From positions 2,096,539-2,160,538 of the forward strand of contig NW_004624805.1 in NCBI RefSeq assembly GCF_000247695.1: a stretch of DNA of 64,000 bases, written 5' to 3'. Within the stretch, counting starts at the first letter, position 1, and every line of letters starts with the position of its first letter. The notes beneath the pieces are model-generated. The model saw only the letters and a list, made by a program, of their open reading frames with translations. It searched no databases and had not been told where the DNA came from. Positions 48,364-60,345 of this stretch are shown piece by piece. The position numbers and the translations under genes were made by a program. This stretch comes from Heterocephalus glaber. Its lineage: Eukaryota; Chordata; Mammalia; Rodentia; Bathyergidae.

Positions 48364-48762
48364 CTGTTATGGCTTGTGGCTAGATGTCCCCCAAAGTCCC
48401 ATGCAATCATAGATGGGGAGATTTGAAGTTGGCTGGATTAGGGTGTGTGGTGCTGGGATTCAAAGTGCCCCACCCTGGGTTTTCCTGGCACCACCCAAAA
48501 GGTAAGTAACCTGGATGGAAGATGAAGGCACAGAAGAGAAGCTGCTTTGCTTCTTCACTGCTTGCTCAGGTAGGCCCCTGCCTACCCTGCCATGGACTGT
48601 TTCTCCTCTGCCCTGCCCCTCTGCCAGGCCACCCTGCTGTGGAGCCAGTTGACTATGGACTGAAACCTGTACAAACTGTGAGCTAAAGTAAACCTTTCCT
48701 CCCATAACTTTGGGTGTTGGGTACTTTGTCTCAGCAGTGAGAAAAAGTAACTAAGACACCCT
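48364..48762 (+). mobile_element. MaLR-type LTR (sense)
   Basis: CTGTTATGGCTTGTGGCTAG, ATGTCCCCCAAAGTCCCATG, CAGTTGACTATGGACTGAAA, ACTGTGAGCTAAAGTAAACC, TTTGGGTGTTGGGTACTTTG and the end AAAAGTAACTAAGACA. This is a complete-looking LTR with a degenerate AATAAA-type signal (AAAGTAAA). Confidence 0.78.
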
Positions 48763-48764
48763 CC

Positions 48765-49695
48765 CAGAAAAAAGGCAAGAATACATAGTGTTGCCCCCAT
48801 TCATTCTGTTTTGTATTCAATATTGGCTGTATGATAGCTTCATAGAAAGACCTATTTTCCTCCTGAGTGACCACTGAGAGAAACTATTAACGATTTGCTT
48901 TGAGGGTGTGATACAAACTCAGTGTCCTTTCTAAATGTTCAGCATTTATTCTCTAGGCTACAATGATCTCCCTCAGTGCTGGCAGGGAAGACCTTCCTCT
49001 ACAGCACATAGCAATCTTTTAGGGTGCAAGTATGATCTAAAATTAAATGTAATACTAACTCAAAGGGTTGGTCATGCAAAGCATTTCCTTTTGAGGCTGG
49101 TCCAGTATTCTTCAACGGCTGTGGCTCTTTGGCCTTGGAACTCTCTTTTTCCAATTTCTCTTCTCCACTGAGTGCTAATGTGCAGGATATAGTGTATCCT
49201 ACACTCACCAGTTATGGCTTTTGGGTTAAAATTAAAAAATGAAACAGGGCTTCCCAAGGCTCTGGGAAATTGAGTGTATTGATTTGCCTTTATCATGGAT
49301 AAAGAGATATTTTGATTTATTTACCTTTTTAGTCTTTAAATCTTGGCATGAAATGAAGGTGGTAATGAGCTTTGAAAGGAGAGATTCAGTTCTATAAGTC
49401 AAACTTGCCAGGGCATTTTTCCTTTGACTTCTGGGCTATGTGAGGACAAACATCTGATGGGAGCAGATGCCCTGGAAGGTCATGACAGTACCTGGACTGA
49501 CGAGGAGTGAGGCCATGCCACAAAGGCAGAAAAAGTGGCTGCCTGGCTCTGGAATGAATTTTATGGGGCCATGAAGAAGGAAGGCCATTCTGCTCCAAAG
49601 TGTTTTCTACCATCTCTGACAGATTATGAAATGCTGACATTTGAAATCAAATCGTCTAGGTAAGGTCTTTACCAGATATTGAAATACATTGTCAC
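48765..49695. other. no gene or repeat recognised
   Basis: No exon or element recognised. Confidence 0.4.
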
Positions 49696-49699
49696 ACTT

Positions 49700-49985
49700 T
49701 GTTGTGAATCTACTTCTCAGCATTAGTAGCTGAAAACATCATAAAAAGCATTTTCAAATTTGTCAATGAGCCTAGAGCACACCTGCCTTTATAAATTCAG
49801 TTTTACTGGAACTTCAACATGCCTGATAGTGTGGGTGTGATGTATTTATAATGATGTCCATGGCTGTTGCTCCACCAGAATAGTAGGGCTCAGTGGTTGT
49901 CACAGAGACCACATGGCTCCGAAAGTCTGAAATATTTACCATCTGCCCATTTACAGAAAAACTACACTGATCCTTTGAACAAAGT
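49700..49985. mobile_element. hAT/Charlie-like (MER) DNA transposon relic
   Basis: TCAGTTTTACTGGAACTTCA, GTCCATGGCTGTTGCTCC, GTTGTCACAGAGACCACATG and AAATATTTACCATCTGCCC followed by TTTACAGAAAAACTACACTG match, in order, a well-known mammalian MER-type element (ends like ...CTGGCCCTTTACAGAAAAAG). No transposase is present. The subfamily name cannot be fixed by eye. Confidence 0.6.
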
Positions 49986-49986
49986 T

Positions 49987-50141
49987 GTGCTGTCTAACTC
50001 AGTGGCTGCTAACCATAGATGGCTATTCAACTATAAACGTCTTAAATGACATATAATGAAAAATTCAGTTTTTCATTGCCACTAGCCACATTTCAGGTGC
50101 TTATTAGCCACATTTGGCTACTATCATATTGGACAGCATAG
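49987..50141. mobile_element. short palindromic MER-type (hAT) element
   Basis: The left end GTGCTGTCTAACTCAGTGGC and the right end CTATCATATTGGACAGCATA are degenerate inverted repeats. The interior ACTAGCCACATTTCAGGTGC and TTATTAGCCACATTTGGCTA match a common non-autonomous mammalian MER element. It lies directly against the preceding relic. Confidence 0.65.
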
Positions 50142-50618
50142 GTATCATCATGATTTATATTTGAAATGTCTCCCAGAGTTCATGTGTAAAGCTATGGTAG
50201 CCAGCTGATGAGCTTTTGGGGAGTGATGGGGTCCTGAGGGCACTAAGCTTATCAATGAATTAATGCACTGAGGAGTTCAGAGCAGAACAGACTCCAGATG
50301 TGGTGCCTAGTTGAATTGAGTAGATCACGGGCTCATAATCTTGTCCTCAGGGAGGACTTGTCCTACATCTGGTCCTCAGCCCCTTTCTCTCTGGCTCTTT
50401 CCTTTTCTCTGTAACTCCTTGCTGCCAGAAAGTGAGCAGCTTTCCTCCACAGCACCTTTCCACCATGATATTTCTGTCTCACCATAGGCCTAAAAGCAAT
50501 GGAGCCAGCTGACCATGGACTGAAACCTCTGAAACTGTGAGCCAAAATAAATCTGTCTTCCTCTAAGTTGACTTTCTCAGATATTTGGTCACAGAAATGG
50601 AAAGTTGACTAATACAGA
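50142..50618 (+). mobile_element. MaLR-type LTR (sense)
   Basis: TATTTGAAATGTCTCCCAGA, GGTAGCCAGCTGATGAGCTT, TGATGGGGTCCTGAGGGCAC, GCCAGCTGACCATGGACTGA, ACTGTGAGCCAAAATAAATC (a near AATAAA signal) and the end GAAAGTTGACTAATACAG. It is essentially full length. Confidence 0.82.
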
Positions 50619-50619
50619 T

Positions 50620-51198
50620 AGAGAATATTTCTACTACTGCAGAAAAGTTCTATTGAACTGTATATTCATCAATAACATATATTAATCTTTTATCTTAAGC
50701 TTTTGGAGGTCATAGCTGATCTGAGAGATACAAACAAACTCTTCCTACATATTGTGAAGGGGCAACATCTATCCTCTAACCTGTACTCTACTCAAAATCC
50801 AAATATGTCAGGTTCTTTGATCAATAACACTATTTTTAATCAAAGACAAAAAAACCCCAGAGGCTGAATTAAACTCATTGCTTGTCTTGGGGCAGTAGGG
50901 TATGCCTCATTCCGTGAATAACTGAATTCTCTCCGGGAAAGGCCTTATTTTCTTCTCACATAAACTACACGTATTCTAGCAATGCCCACATAGTGCACTG
51001 ACTCCTGCATTTACTCTTCCTTGCTAGCCTCTTGGCGGGAGACATGGAAGTCCTGGGTCATGGGCTGGATGTCCCCTGCTTAGAAGGATGGTCACTCGAC
51101 AGCACGAGCTCAGGCACCCTCAGCTGCAGCCCCATTTCCCCTGACAGAGCTATGAGAAGCCATCAGGGCAGCCCAGCTTAAGCTCCTCTCTTGAAGGT
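50620..51198. other. no gene or repeat recognised
   Basis: No exon or element recognised. Confidence 0.4.
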
Positions 51199-51199
51199 G

Positions 51200-51310
51200 G
51201 ATTAGGGAGGCAGGGGATTTGCTACCTCCAGTCTTGGCAAAGGAGTGGCTTTCCACAAAGTGATATGTGATGTACTGAGAACTGGTAAGGGAAGGGGTGG
51301 GTCTATGAGA
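51200..51310. repeat. dispersed repeat shared with 53,070-53,510 (part A)
   Basis: ACCTCCAGTCTTGGCAAAGG and TACTGAGAACTGGTAAGGGA closely match CTGCAGTCTTGGCAAAGG (about 53,090) and TATTGAGAACTGGTGAAGGA (about 53,458). The element is probably the edge of an LTR-type repeat in the antisense sense of the MaLR LTRs nearby, but I cannot name it. Confidence 0.5.
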
Positions 51311-53068
51311 ATTGCTTCATTTTGGTTTGAGAATCCTTTCTGTGTTAGGTGGGCAAAAGGCTAAGTTGTTGTATCAGAGACCCAACAGTGCAGTGATTCA
51401 ACAGTGCAGTGATGAAAGATGTTTCTTTCATATAAGAGTTCAAGGTGAGTGCTCCAAACATAGGGCGCTCTTTTCCACAGTGATTGGAGGACATAGCTGC
51501 CTTCTCTGCCTCCCCTGTCACGCTCTCCCTGGGACAGTTGTCCCCAGCATGGTTGAAGTTGGTTCTAGGCATGTCCAGGCTTCTGGAGGAGGTGTGTCCA
51601 CTTCCGAAAGGCCTTGGCCTGGCAGTGTGACTTAGCTCTGCTCACGGTCCACCACTCTGGACAATTATACATAACTGCAAAGGCTTCTGGGAAATGTAGT
51701 CAGACTTGTGCTCAGCGCAAAGTGGAAAACGAATTTTGGTAGACCAGTGACACTCTATTGTGCCTTCCTTTTCAGTTCTTAATACATATTTTTTAAGCCC
51801 CCAGATTGCACATCCACCAACCAAGTATACTGTTTCTCTTGTTCTCTTCCTTCTTTACCTCCCTCTCCCACCTTGCCAGAAAGAAAAAAATCTAACAATA
51901 AAAGAGAACCTCTTGTTATTGTTAAGAAAATGACAAATCCCAAAGAAATGTGCTATGTTGAAAATTCATCATGCTCCTGTAGGAAGCGAACCCTTTCTAT
52001 CCAAATGCTAGACTTTGGAGAGCGTGAGTGAGTTCCTGGAGCAGGGGTGGTGTGAGACATGAACCTCTCTTGTCATACCTTCAACCGCCGGAAACAGACG
52101 CAACCAGAATGTCCTTCAGAGCCCATCAGCTGGGTGCAGACCCCAGCGCTCCTGTCATTTTGTTCCCTTCATTCCACTAGAACAACTCCAAGCCATGACA
52201 ACTGCTGGGGCTAATTGACATGAAAATGCTCAACCCTGAGTACCCAAGCTTCTCCCAGACAATCGCGGGATTGTTCGGAGACCTGTTCATGCAATGAACC
52301 TCGTGCTGAGAAGTTTGCCCCGTAATTAGCAAGCAGCAGCTGTCAAGCCCATCAGGTGGTTTCATGTGATGAAGTGAATGAGACAAAGTGCTTTCTTGCC
52401 CTTCGCCGGCAGGGAAGACGGTTGGCTTTTGAGTGGACCTGACACTTTTGTAAAGGGAAATAAGAGCACTTGGCTCTCCTTTCACACGGGTGTTTTCCAG
52501 ACCGATACTGAATCAATGAGGCTCGGCCCTGGAGCCTGGTCCACTGGTGCTCCGCTGATAGGTCACAAAGTCTGGAATCTTGGGAAGTCCAAAGGCTGTC
52601 GGGCATAGGCCCCATTTTCCCTGTGCCTGGATAACCCCCAATAACCTCTGGGCCTTCTCCAAAAGGAAAATCCTGTTCAGGCCGTCCACATTGCAAAGAA
52701 GTTCGATAGGCCATAGCTTGAACCTCTGACACGGACCTTTTCTATTTGGGGAAATTTGTAGTGATGTAGGGTGACACGCATGTCACTCAGGGCTAGAATA
52801 CCACTTGGGGTATGCTGTGTACACTGCGATTAAAGCAAATGCAAATTTTATATCATCTTTTATTGGCTAATGAAAATTTACAGTTGTAAAGAGACATCGT
52901 GGAATGTAGGAAGGGCTTCAGATGAGGAAAAATGTGGGTAGACATTGTTAACTTTCAGTCTCTGAAGTGCACAGCTCTCAGCTCCTGCTCCTATAAATTG
53001 GGAATGTTCTTTATATAACCTTGCGGCCTTTTGTTGTGTGTGTGTTTTGGTACTGGTGAACCAAAACA
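51311..53068. other. no gene recognised
   Basis: No exon recognised. A short tandem copy of TTCAACAGTGCAGTGA lies at about 51,380-51,413. 51,310-51,720 has an LTR-like feel (TTCTGGGAAATGTAGTC at about 51,686) without a nameable family. Confidence 0.35.
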
Positions 53069-53069
53069 G

Positions 53070-53510
53070 GAAGGCTGGGGGACTCGCTGCCTGCAGTCTT
53101 GGCAAAGGCTGCATTACAGCTGAGGGGCCAGAGTAAGCCACGGGAGGACGGGCAGCAGGAAAGGAAGAAGGGGAACCGGAAGAGGGGCTCCCTAAGAGCC
53201 TCGAGGGGCTTCTCGCACCTGAGCGGCCGATATTTAAAGAGTCAGAAGCCGCCTCTGACTCCAGGGCCCTCCCACTCTGTCTCTCACGGGTGTTAGAACT
53301 CATGATCTCCGCCTCGGGCATCACGGCCTCCTAAGTTTAAAGTGGAAAATCACCAGGCAGTGCCGGGCCCACGCGGAGCGCAGGGAAGGGAGTGGCTCTC
53401 TCACGCCTCTGTTTCCGGCTGTATCAGTTTGGCTTTTTCTGCAAAGGGACACCGACGTATTGAGAACTGGTGAAGGAAGGAGTGGGGCTGGGAGACTCCC
53501 AGCCCACCAG
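53070..53510. repeat. dispersed repeat shared with 51,200-51,310 (part B), CpG-rich
   Basis: It has the same two landmark motifs as at 51.2 kb, but here about 350 bp apart instead of about 30 bp. The stretch 53,140-53,460 is CpG-rich for this window (about 20 CpG by eye), which would fit a younger, formerly methylation-free LTR or a small regulatory patch. GTATCAGTTTGGCTTTTTCT resembles the reversed terminus of MaLR-type LTRs. Confidence 0.45.
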
Positions 53511-53533
53511 ACCCCTTTCATTTTTCCTTCGTT

Positions 53534-53644
53534 CTTCTTTTTTTTCCCTTGAGAAAGGACCTTGCTATGTTGCTTGGCTGCCCCTGAACTCAAAATCCTC
53601 CTGCCTCAGCCTCTAGAGTAGTAGAGATTACAGGGACCAGCTGT
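53534..53644 (-). mobile_element. B1 SINE (antisense)
   Basis: A pyrimidine tail is followed by GGACCTTGCTATGTTGCTTG, CTCAAAATCCTCCTGCCTCA, GCCTCTAGAGTAGTAGAGAT and TACAGGGACCAGCTGTAG. This is a reversed B1 monomer with no dID unit attached. Confidence 0.75.
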
Positions 53645-53885
53645 AGTGTTTTGAATCTTGGTCAATTCCAAACATATGAACAGGTGGATAATGTCCTTTA
53701 CCCAGTATTATAATGTACACTTAGGTTCTTAAAATGTTCCGTTTCTTTGTACAGATATATTTATATGTGTATATTTATTTATGTGAAATATTCTAAAGCT
53801 ATATAGACACACTGAACATTTTTCTCATGTACTCCCACCAGTCAGAAATATAGGTGAATTCAAATCCTGACTCTCAGGTTTCTTT

Positions 53886-53920
53886 CCGGGGATCAAACTC
53901 AGGACCTTGTGCTTACAGGT
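53886..53920 (-). mobile_element. ID SINE scrap (antisense)
   Basis: CCGGGGATCAAACTCAGGAC followed by CTTGTGCTTACAGG is the reversed B-box part of an ID element. It is very short. Confidence 0.5.
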
Positions 53921-54715
53921 TTCTGAATTAATGTGAATGAAAAAAGTTACTATTGCTATTCAATAATTACAGTTACTAATATCACCATACTTATAATTAT
54001 GATGATGACTATAATACTACTAAAGGAGTCTAGGAGGCAGAAGTGTCCATTTGGAACTTTATATATTTGAAAGAACTGTGAAGGAAGTCTTCTAAAATAG
54101 AAAAATTACCATTTATTTTGTGTCCCTGTAGACTCGATTTTTAAAAAACCTTCAACCAATTATGTCATTATAGAATTGAGAAAAATATACATTGTATAGT
54201 TATATGTTGTTCATTATATTTTCCAAACCATGCCATCCCTTGATAGGTTTTAAATTGTAACCAGGTGAAATGAAATTAAACTTTTGACATGAGCATCTGA
54301 AAAATGAATAAAATATAGGTATGTGTTTGGGGATTTTGTTTATATTTCCCTTTAATTTCATATTAGTACCACAAAATAACAGCTGCTATGCAGTCTGCAG
54401 TACCACAGTGAAAAAAAATGTCTTATTTAATTTATAGGATGGTCTCATTTGCAAAGGAAACGAATAAGATTTTATTTTTCAATTACTGATTATTTTAAAA
54501 TTGAGATTTCTCATAGATGAGCTAAGTTAGTGTAAATAGTTAGGAAATATATTCTTCTATTGCTTCTTTGCCGTTACTTTTCCTGTTGAACTCTTAGCTC
54601 GTATCACTGCACCTAGCCCCAAAAGGGATTAAATAAACATTTGTTCACGAATGACTGACTGAATGAATGCATGCATGAAGCTGGGAGAAGTTCCGATAAT
54701 GCCCTTGCAAAGGGA
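53921..54715. other. AT-rich DNA, no gene recognised
   Basis: No exon or named repeat. Confidence 0.4.
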
Positions 54716-54717
54716 TT

Positions 54718-55080
54718 GGTAGGTAATTTCACATGTCAACTTGCCTGGGACCCAGGGTGCCCAGATTTGGGTTAGAGAGCTTTCTGGGTTTGTCTCTGAG
54801 GTGCTTCTGGAGGGGACGAACATTTGAATGGCAGCCTTAGAAAAGTACGTGGCCTCCTCTACCTGATCCCCCATCTGCTGGAAGCCCACATGGAACAGAA
54901 GGCAACAGGAGGGAGAATGTGCTTCTTTCACCGGGGGTTGAGCTGGGACCAGGTGGCTGCTATTGTAGAGTCTGAAATGTCTCCCACAGGCCCGTGCGTT
55001 GAAGGCTTTGTTCCTAGCCAATGGTGCTACCAGGAGGTGTGCAACATTTAAATGTTGTCAAATAAAGACTGAATTTCTTG
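54718..55080 (+). mobile_element. two adjacent ancient LTR-like fragments
   Basis: 54,725-54,960 reads ACATGTCAACTTGCCTGGGA, CAGGGTGCCCAGATTTGGGT, GGGTTTGTCTCTGAGGTGC and ATTTGAATGGCAGCCTTAG, a familiar mammalian interspersed repeat whose family name I cannot fix. At 54,968-55,035 it joins TCTGAAATGTCTCCCACAGG, TGCGTTGAAGGCTTTGTTCC and TACCAGGAGGTG, the 5' part of a MaLR-type LTR. Confidence 0.5.
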
Positions 55081-55264
55081 ACACTACTCCGATTGAGAGG
55101 TAGTCTATGTTTTTTCTTCTTAAATCTGGCTGGTCTCGTTACTTGCCTATACCCAATAGAGTGCTACATGACTATCATAACTCAGTTGAAAAGGCAATGC
55201 AGTTTTCATCTTGTTCTCTGGGATACTCACAGTTGGAACCGTGGGAGGGCCCCTCCCTAAAGAA

Positions 55265-55583
55265 TGTGGCAGAGCCTCCCCTTAAGGAATGTGGACCTTC
55301 TTAGAGTCAAGGCACAATTAGAATTAGTTCCTATGTGTGCATGTGTAGTTCTAGCACAGCTCTGTAACATAGGTTGTACCCAATCCAGCTGTAGTTTGTT
55401 AGTGTGTTGCCAAATAGCGGAGACAAAGACCCAAGAAGTATATAAAGGAAACGTCTCCTCCATGCTAGGTGCTCAGCCTTTGGATTTGAATCCACTGGGC
55501 TCGTGCTGGTACAAATAAAGCTTCTTCCTAGTGTCCTAAAAAAACCTCAGTGTCCCTTCTCTCTGTGTGGGAATCCTGCATCA
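55265..55583 (+). mobile_element. possible LTR with TATA box and polyadenylation signal
   Basis: Starting at TGTGGCAGAGCC (or TGTGGACC at 55,290), the DNA contains AGTATATAAAGGAAACG (TATA box, about 55,438). TACAAATAAAGCTTCTTCC follows (AATAAA, about 55,515), then a T/C-rich stretch that ends CAGAACA. This promoter-to-polyA spacing is that of a retroviral LTR R region. I found no convincing target duplication, so boundaries are tentative. No viral genes are present. Confidence 0.45.
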
Positions 55584-55934
55584 GAACATTGGGCTGTGTG
55601 TTCTGTGGGGCCAGACCATGCGAAGCAGCCCCACATGTATGCTCTGGCTGAGGTCCCCACTATCAGCACCACCCAGGAAAGGTGAGTGAAGTGGACTGGG
55701 GAAGATTCCAGCTCCTGGCTGATGTGCCACCCTGAGGTGTGCAATCTCTCTCAATTCAGGTTGTAGATATTGCTGAGCAGCCGTGAGCAATTTTCACTGA
55801 ACTCTAACCAAATTTCTAATTCACAAAATTTGGGACTATAAAGAAATGATTTCTTCGAGCGGTTGAGTTTTGGGGAGTAATTTTTTAATTTGTTCCATGG
55901 CCATAGTAACTGGAGCAATGGAGGGTGAGGACAG

Positions 55935-55975
<41 letters not shown>

Positions 55976-58410
55976 ACAGCAGCACAAAGTGTTACCCTCC
56001 CTTTCCCTTTGGATCCCTGAAAAAACACTGGGGCAAAGTAAGATTAGGGATAAGAGCCCAGAAGAGCATCAATTTCAAGGGAAAGCAAAAAGAGATAGAG
56101 TAAGTTCTTGTGGCTAACAGCTCCAGGCAGCCAGAATTAGGCAACCCAACATAAATTCAATGTCAACAAGTGAGTGGCTACCTCCATAAAATTCCTTTAT
56201 AAAAATCAGAATTTCAGGGATGGGGATTCTGTTTTTGTAAATTTAGAGATATAAATCGGTTTCCCTGCAGGGATTTTCAAAAGGAATGTTTTCTATATGG
56301 ACTGTGGTAATGGTTATCCTCTAGGGTATCTGGCAGGGGTGAGGAACTGCATAGATGAATCAAAATCAGGATGATTCTGCCCAGGCTAGGTCAGGTCCAT
56401 GAAACTACAGGAGGGAAGGTGGCTGTGGTTCCGACCCAGAGCAGGACCGGCCATTGAGAGGCAGTGATTCTGCTCCAGAGCTGCCATCTTGAGTAGCAGA
56501 ATGGCTGTCACAGGCAGGGAGGTGCCCTGCTACCTAAAGGAAGAGTGAAGAGGCTATGGTGCTAACTCTGCCTGCTATGAAGGTCTCACATAGGACATAA
56601 TTTATAGATTAATCTTTTTGAAAAATAAATAAAATGATCTCAACTGGAGGAGAAAAGCTTCCAACCCAGTAGGCTTTTTAAATACTTCTTATGAATAGAC
56701 TGTTTTTCTAATTTCTTTCCTAAATTTGTGTATGATATATTATTACACCAGAATGTGAAACTAGCCAAATGAGCCCCAGGAAAGAAATATTGCTCCAAAG
56801 TAAATATAGGAACTTGGTTAATACTAAATGATCAGATATCTTGCAACTAAGACACACAATTAAAGTATCCTTGTATGTGAGTCTGAGAGTTACAGATTGT
56901 GTGATAGTCCCACTATGCTGACGTGGAAACTTGATACACTGGAGCTTCGAGAAGAATTTGGGGGAAATGGACCTTTGAACTTGGGTAAAGAGGAGCGAAT
57001 AATTATGGAGGAATATGGCCGAAAACTAGGGGCCACAGAGGAACAAAAGCAGATCATAAATCTGTAATGTAGAACAAATGTTTAGCAAACTGTTATAGCT
57101 GCATGAAGGAATACAACATTTGTAGACATGAGGCTGTTCTCAAATTTTAGGTAGCACAGGCACAACAAAACCACCAGCTAAAATTCTATTAAAGTATATA
57201 TAGAGATTCTTTTTAATACATGAATTTTATATTTAAATATATATCTAAAAGAATTTTCTCATGGAAAATAAATTTAAAGTCTAATAGCAGCCTACTTACT
57301 TTAAGTAAAGCAAGGAAATTCCACAAGTAAAAGAATTAAGGATGGAGTTTTAAAAAGGTCTCGTTATAATGCAATTTTATCATGTAAAGTACATAATTTA
57401 AGAGTTGCATGAGTAAGTTTACCTTTTAATAGCATCAGAAAAAATAAGTAAAGGGCAGGAAAATGGGAACCACAGCCAAGAGGCAATAAAACAAACTCTA
57501 AGGGAACGTCACATTATCGGTGCCTTGAAATAAGTCATAGGCTGGGATTAGAAAAAAATTCTTTTATTATAAAAGCTTTTCATATTGTGATATTATTTTA
57601 CTTTAATGGGTTTGCTTAGACAATGTGGGATATATATTTAGATAAAATGCCAAGAAGAGATTTAAGCATCTTCAGCAAACGAAGATTATTAGGCACAAAA
57701 GAAGATTCAAAGATTTCCCTAGGAAACACAATCTAATCTTTGATTTTTCTTTCTTTTTGCTGGGGGAAGTTTAAGGCAAATCCTTCCTTTTATGGGTAAC
57801 ATTCAGCTCTGTTCTCTGGTTAATGTAGACAGGGTCCTCCTCCTCTGATACTGTATATTTTTACATATTTGAAAGGATGTTAAAGGACATTAGATCTTTT
57901 CTTCTCTAGAGTCTGACACTAGTACAGCAAAATTGCAGACCTTGGTATTCAAGGATCAAAGACTGAAACAGAGCTGATTTCCTACAATGATTCTGCAGCC
58001 TGGGGAATTCACTAAGTAGAGAAATCTGCCCACTGGCATTTATTGAACTAATTACAAATGAAAACATAGCTTTCAATAAAAGGTCTATCTTAGAACATGA
58101 GACTAATTAGGCCTTCCCCAACCTTAGATGGGGGAAGGAAAACTTATCCTCCTCCTTGGAAGGTTAACAATCCTCAATAAATTTTGCTAACCGGTTTATT
58201 AACTTTTCTGGTGTCAGAATAATTCATGTTCTTATGTAGACTCACTTTGATATCCTTGTGTAACTTCCAACTCAGATTAAGGTGCTTGGTTTTATTTTAC
58301 TACAGATAAAGAAAACAAGTTGAATCTGTAATGGAAGAGAGCTTGAAAATGCATATGTTGTCATCTCTGTCTTTAAGTGAGTGTATTTCTAAGTCAACAA
58401 GTGGTGCCAT
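55584..58410. other. no gene recognised; AT-rich from 56.6 kb
   Basis: No exon or named repeat. 56.6-58.3 kb is AT-rich with long A/T runs and could hold very old element relics, but nothing aligns by eye. Confidence 0.4.
55937..55972. repeat. (GT)18 microsatellite
   Basis: Eighteen uninterrupted GT units. Confidence 0.97.
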
Positions 58411-58411
58411 C

Positions 58412-58480
58412 TACGCGCGCACGCGTATGTGTGTGTGTGCGCACGTGCGTGCATGTGTGTGTGTGTGTGTGTGTGTGTGC
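58412..58480. repeat. 69-bp perfect purine/pyrimidine alternation (Z-DNA-prone)
   Basis: From TACGCGCGCACGCGTATG through GCGCACGTGCGTGCATG into a TG run, every position alternates pyrimidine and purine without a break. The left half is rich in CG steps, the most favourable for left-handed Z-DNA; the right half is a TG microsatellite. Confidence 0.92.
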
Positions 58481-59845
58481 TGAATTTAGACATGTAATAG
58501 CCAGTGGTCCCTGATGGGGCAGATCTTACAGTTCAGCTTCCTAATTCAGAAATCTAGTGACCATCTATTTCGGTAACAACCGTGTTCTGGGGAAAATGAC
58601 AAAAATGCGGGACGCAGATCTTCACGGTGTTGAAGGTCACTTACCAGGGTTACTCTGATGTGGACAGCACGTGTCTGGAGATGTCTGATGAGTAAGGGCT
58701 CCTGCCAATGGCTTCTGAGTCTCACTATCTTACAGGCTGTACACTCGCTTTTTAGGAGAGTTTTGGGTAGATGTTTGAGTTAGGAAATGCCACAGCTAAG
58801 CAGGTCTGTCAAAATCCTCTTCCTCGATCTTACGCTTTGGCATGTTGTTTGAATGGCTTTACGCATTGTAGGGAAGTCTATGCCCTTGTACAGTAAAGTC
58901 CCAAGCCCTTGAGCAAGACGGTATCTCTAATTTTGATTCAGCCAGTGTTCCCAAGTGGGGCATATTTCATGAACATATTCAGTTCTAACTAAACAGCATT
59001 GTGCTCAGAAATGTGATTTTTCCTAAATATTTGTCAGGGAGACAGAAAATCCTGGGACAGATCTTATCTGGCTGAGTACTTTTGAAGTCTTGGGTAAAAT
59101 AGGATGATCTTTTGTAGCTTTGCCTTTATGTGTCAGAGAAATTTTCAACAAGGCGAGGCAGCTAGATAAAAGAGAAACCCTGGCCTATTTGGAGATGAAA
59201 GTCTTCAAACCAGGGCATGCCAAATTCATCGGAGAATATATAACCTCAAAGGAAATGTTTGTTTTCTTTTCAAAATTCATTATTACAAAGCTCATTGTGT
59301 GATTAGGCCAGTTGTATGATTATTGAGAAATAACAAAAAATAATAAACAGGACCTCATCAAAGGCATGTTAATGCTGGGTGATCCTTTCCATTGAAACTG
59401 TGAGATGAACAGGGCCTCCGTGTGTGGCTTCCTCAGGAAAAGGCCCGGTCCGTGCCCACCAGCATTTTTAATTAGGAAACCTCCTGTAGAACTTTGATAC
59501 GAAGAAAAGTTGAGGCTTTAAAAAATTTCATTTTTGTATTTTTGGAAACATGGAAAATATTCGACGTCTGAACTTCAGAGGAAGGATCTATTTTTGTGTT
59601 CTGCATTTGGCTCTCGCATTAGTCGTGTGCTTTGATAAATGGCAAAGTTACCTCATTAACCGCTGAGGAACAGATCCGGCCACTTTCCCACTCTGGGCAG
59701 GAAGTGGTTTTTTTTTTCCCAAGGCCAGATCTTATTTTCATGACTGAATTGTGTGAGATCTTGAAGCACTAAATCAATGGCTCTTATTCACTCAGTCCCG
59801 AAAGTGTGATTATTTTCAAAATATCCACAGTCTGTAAAGTCTAGA
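58481..59845. other. no gene or repeat recognised
   Basis: No exon or element recognised. The 60-codon open frame at 59,120-59,302 has no family features I know. Confidence 0.4.
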
Positions 59846-60031
59846 TTTTTTTTTTTTTTTTGCAGTACCAGTGATTGAACCTGAGGCCTTTGGACTGAGC
59901 TGTCTCCTCAGGCTTTTTATAAATTTTTTTATTTTGAGATATGGTCTTTCTAAGTTGCCTAGGGTACACTCAGACATGGGATCCTCCTGCCTCAGCCTCT
60001 CAGAGTGCTGGGATTACAGGTGTGCACCATT
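59846..60031 (-). mobile_element. B1-dID SINE (antisense)
   Basis: A 16-T tail is followed by GCAGTACCAGTGATTGAACC and TGAGCTGTCTCCTCAGGC (reversed dID), then TTATTTTGAGATATGGTCTT, CTCAGAGTGCTGGGATTACA and GGTGTGCACCATT (reversed B1). Confidence 0.88.
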
Positions 60032-60345
60032 TGTGAGGATGTCTTGTGAAAGGTCGTCATGGCAGTTCTCACCCAAGCTGGAGCTGTTTCTCTGAAACCT
60101 CCCCAACTGTCCTCCTCTGATCCAGTTAGGTGTCCGCTGTACCTGTGACAGAGAAGAGGAAGACCTCATTGCCTGAAGCAGAAAAATGTGGAAATATGCA
60201 GATGCTACTTCCCTGGTGAAAACGCACATGAAGCCAACAATAACTGCCTATATTAAAATGGAACAGGGGAGCCAGCCAAGGAAGAGATGAGCAAGTGGAA
60301 TCTTCACTGGGAGACCACATATGGGTGTCAGGAAATGTCTGTTCA

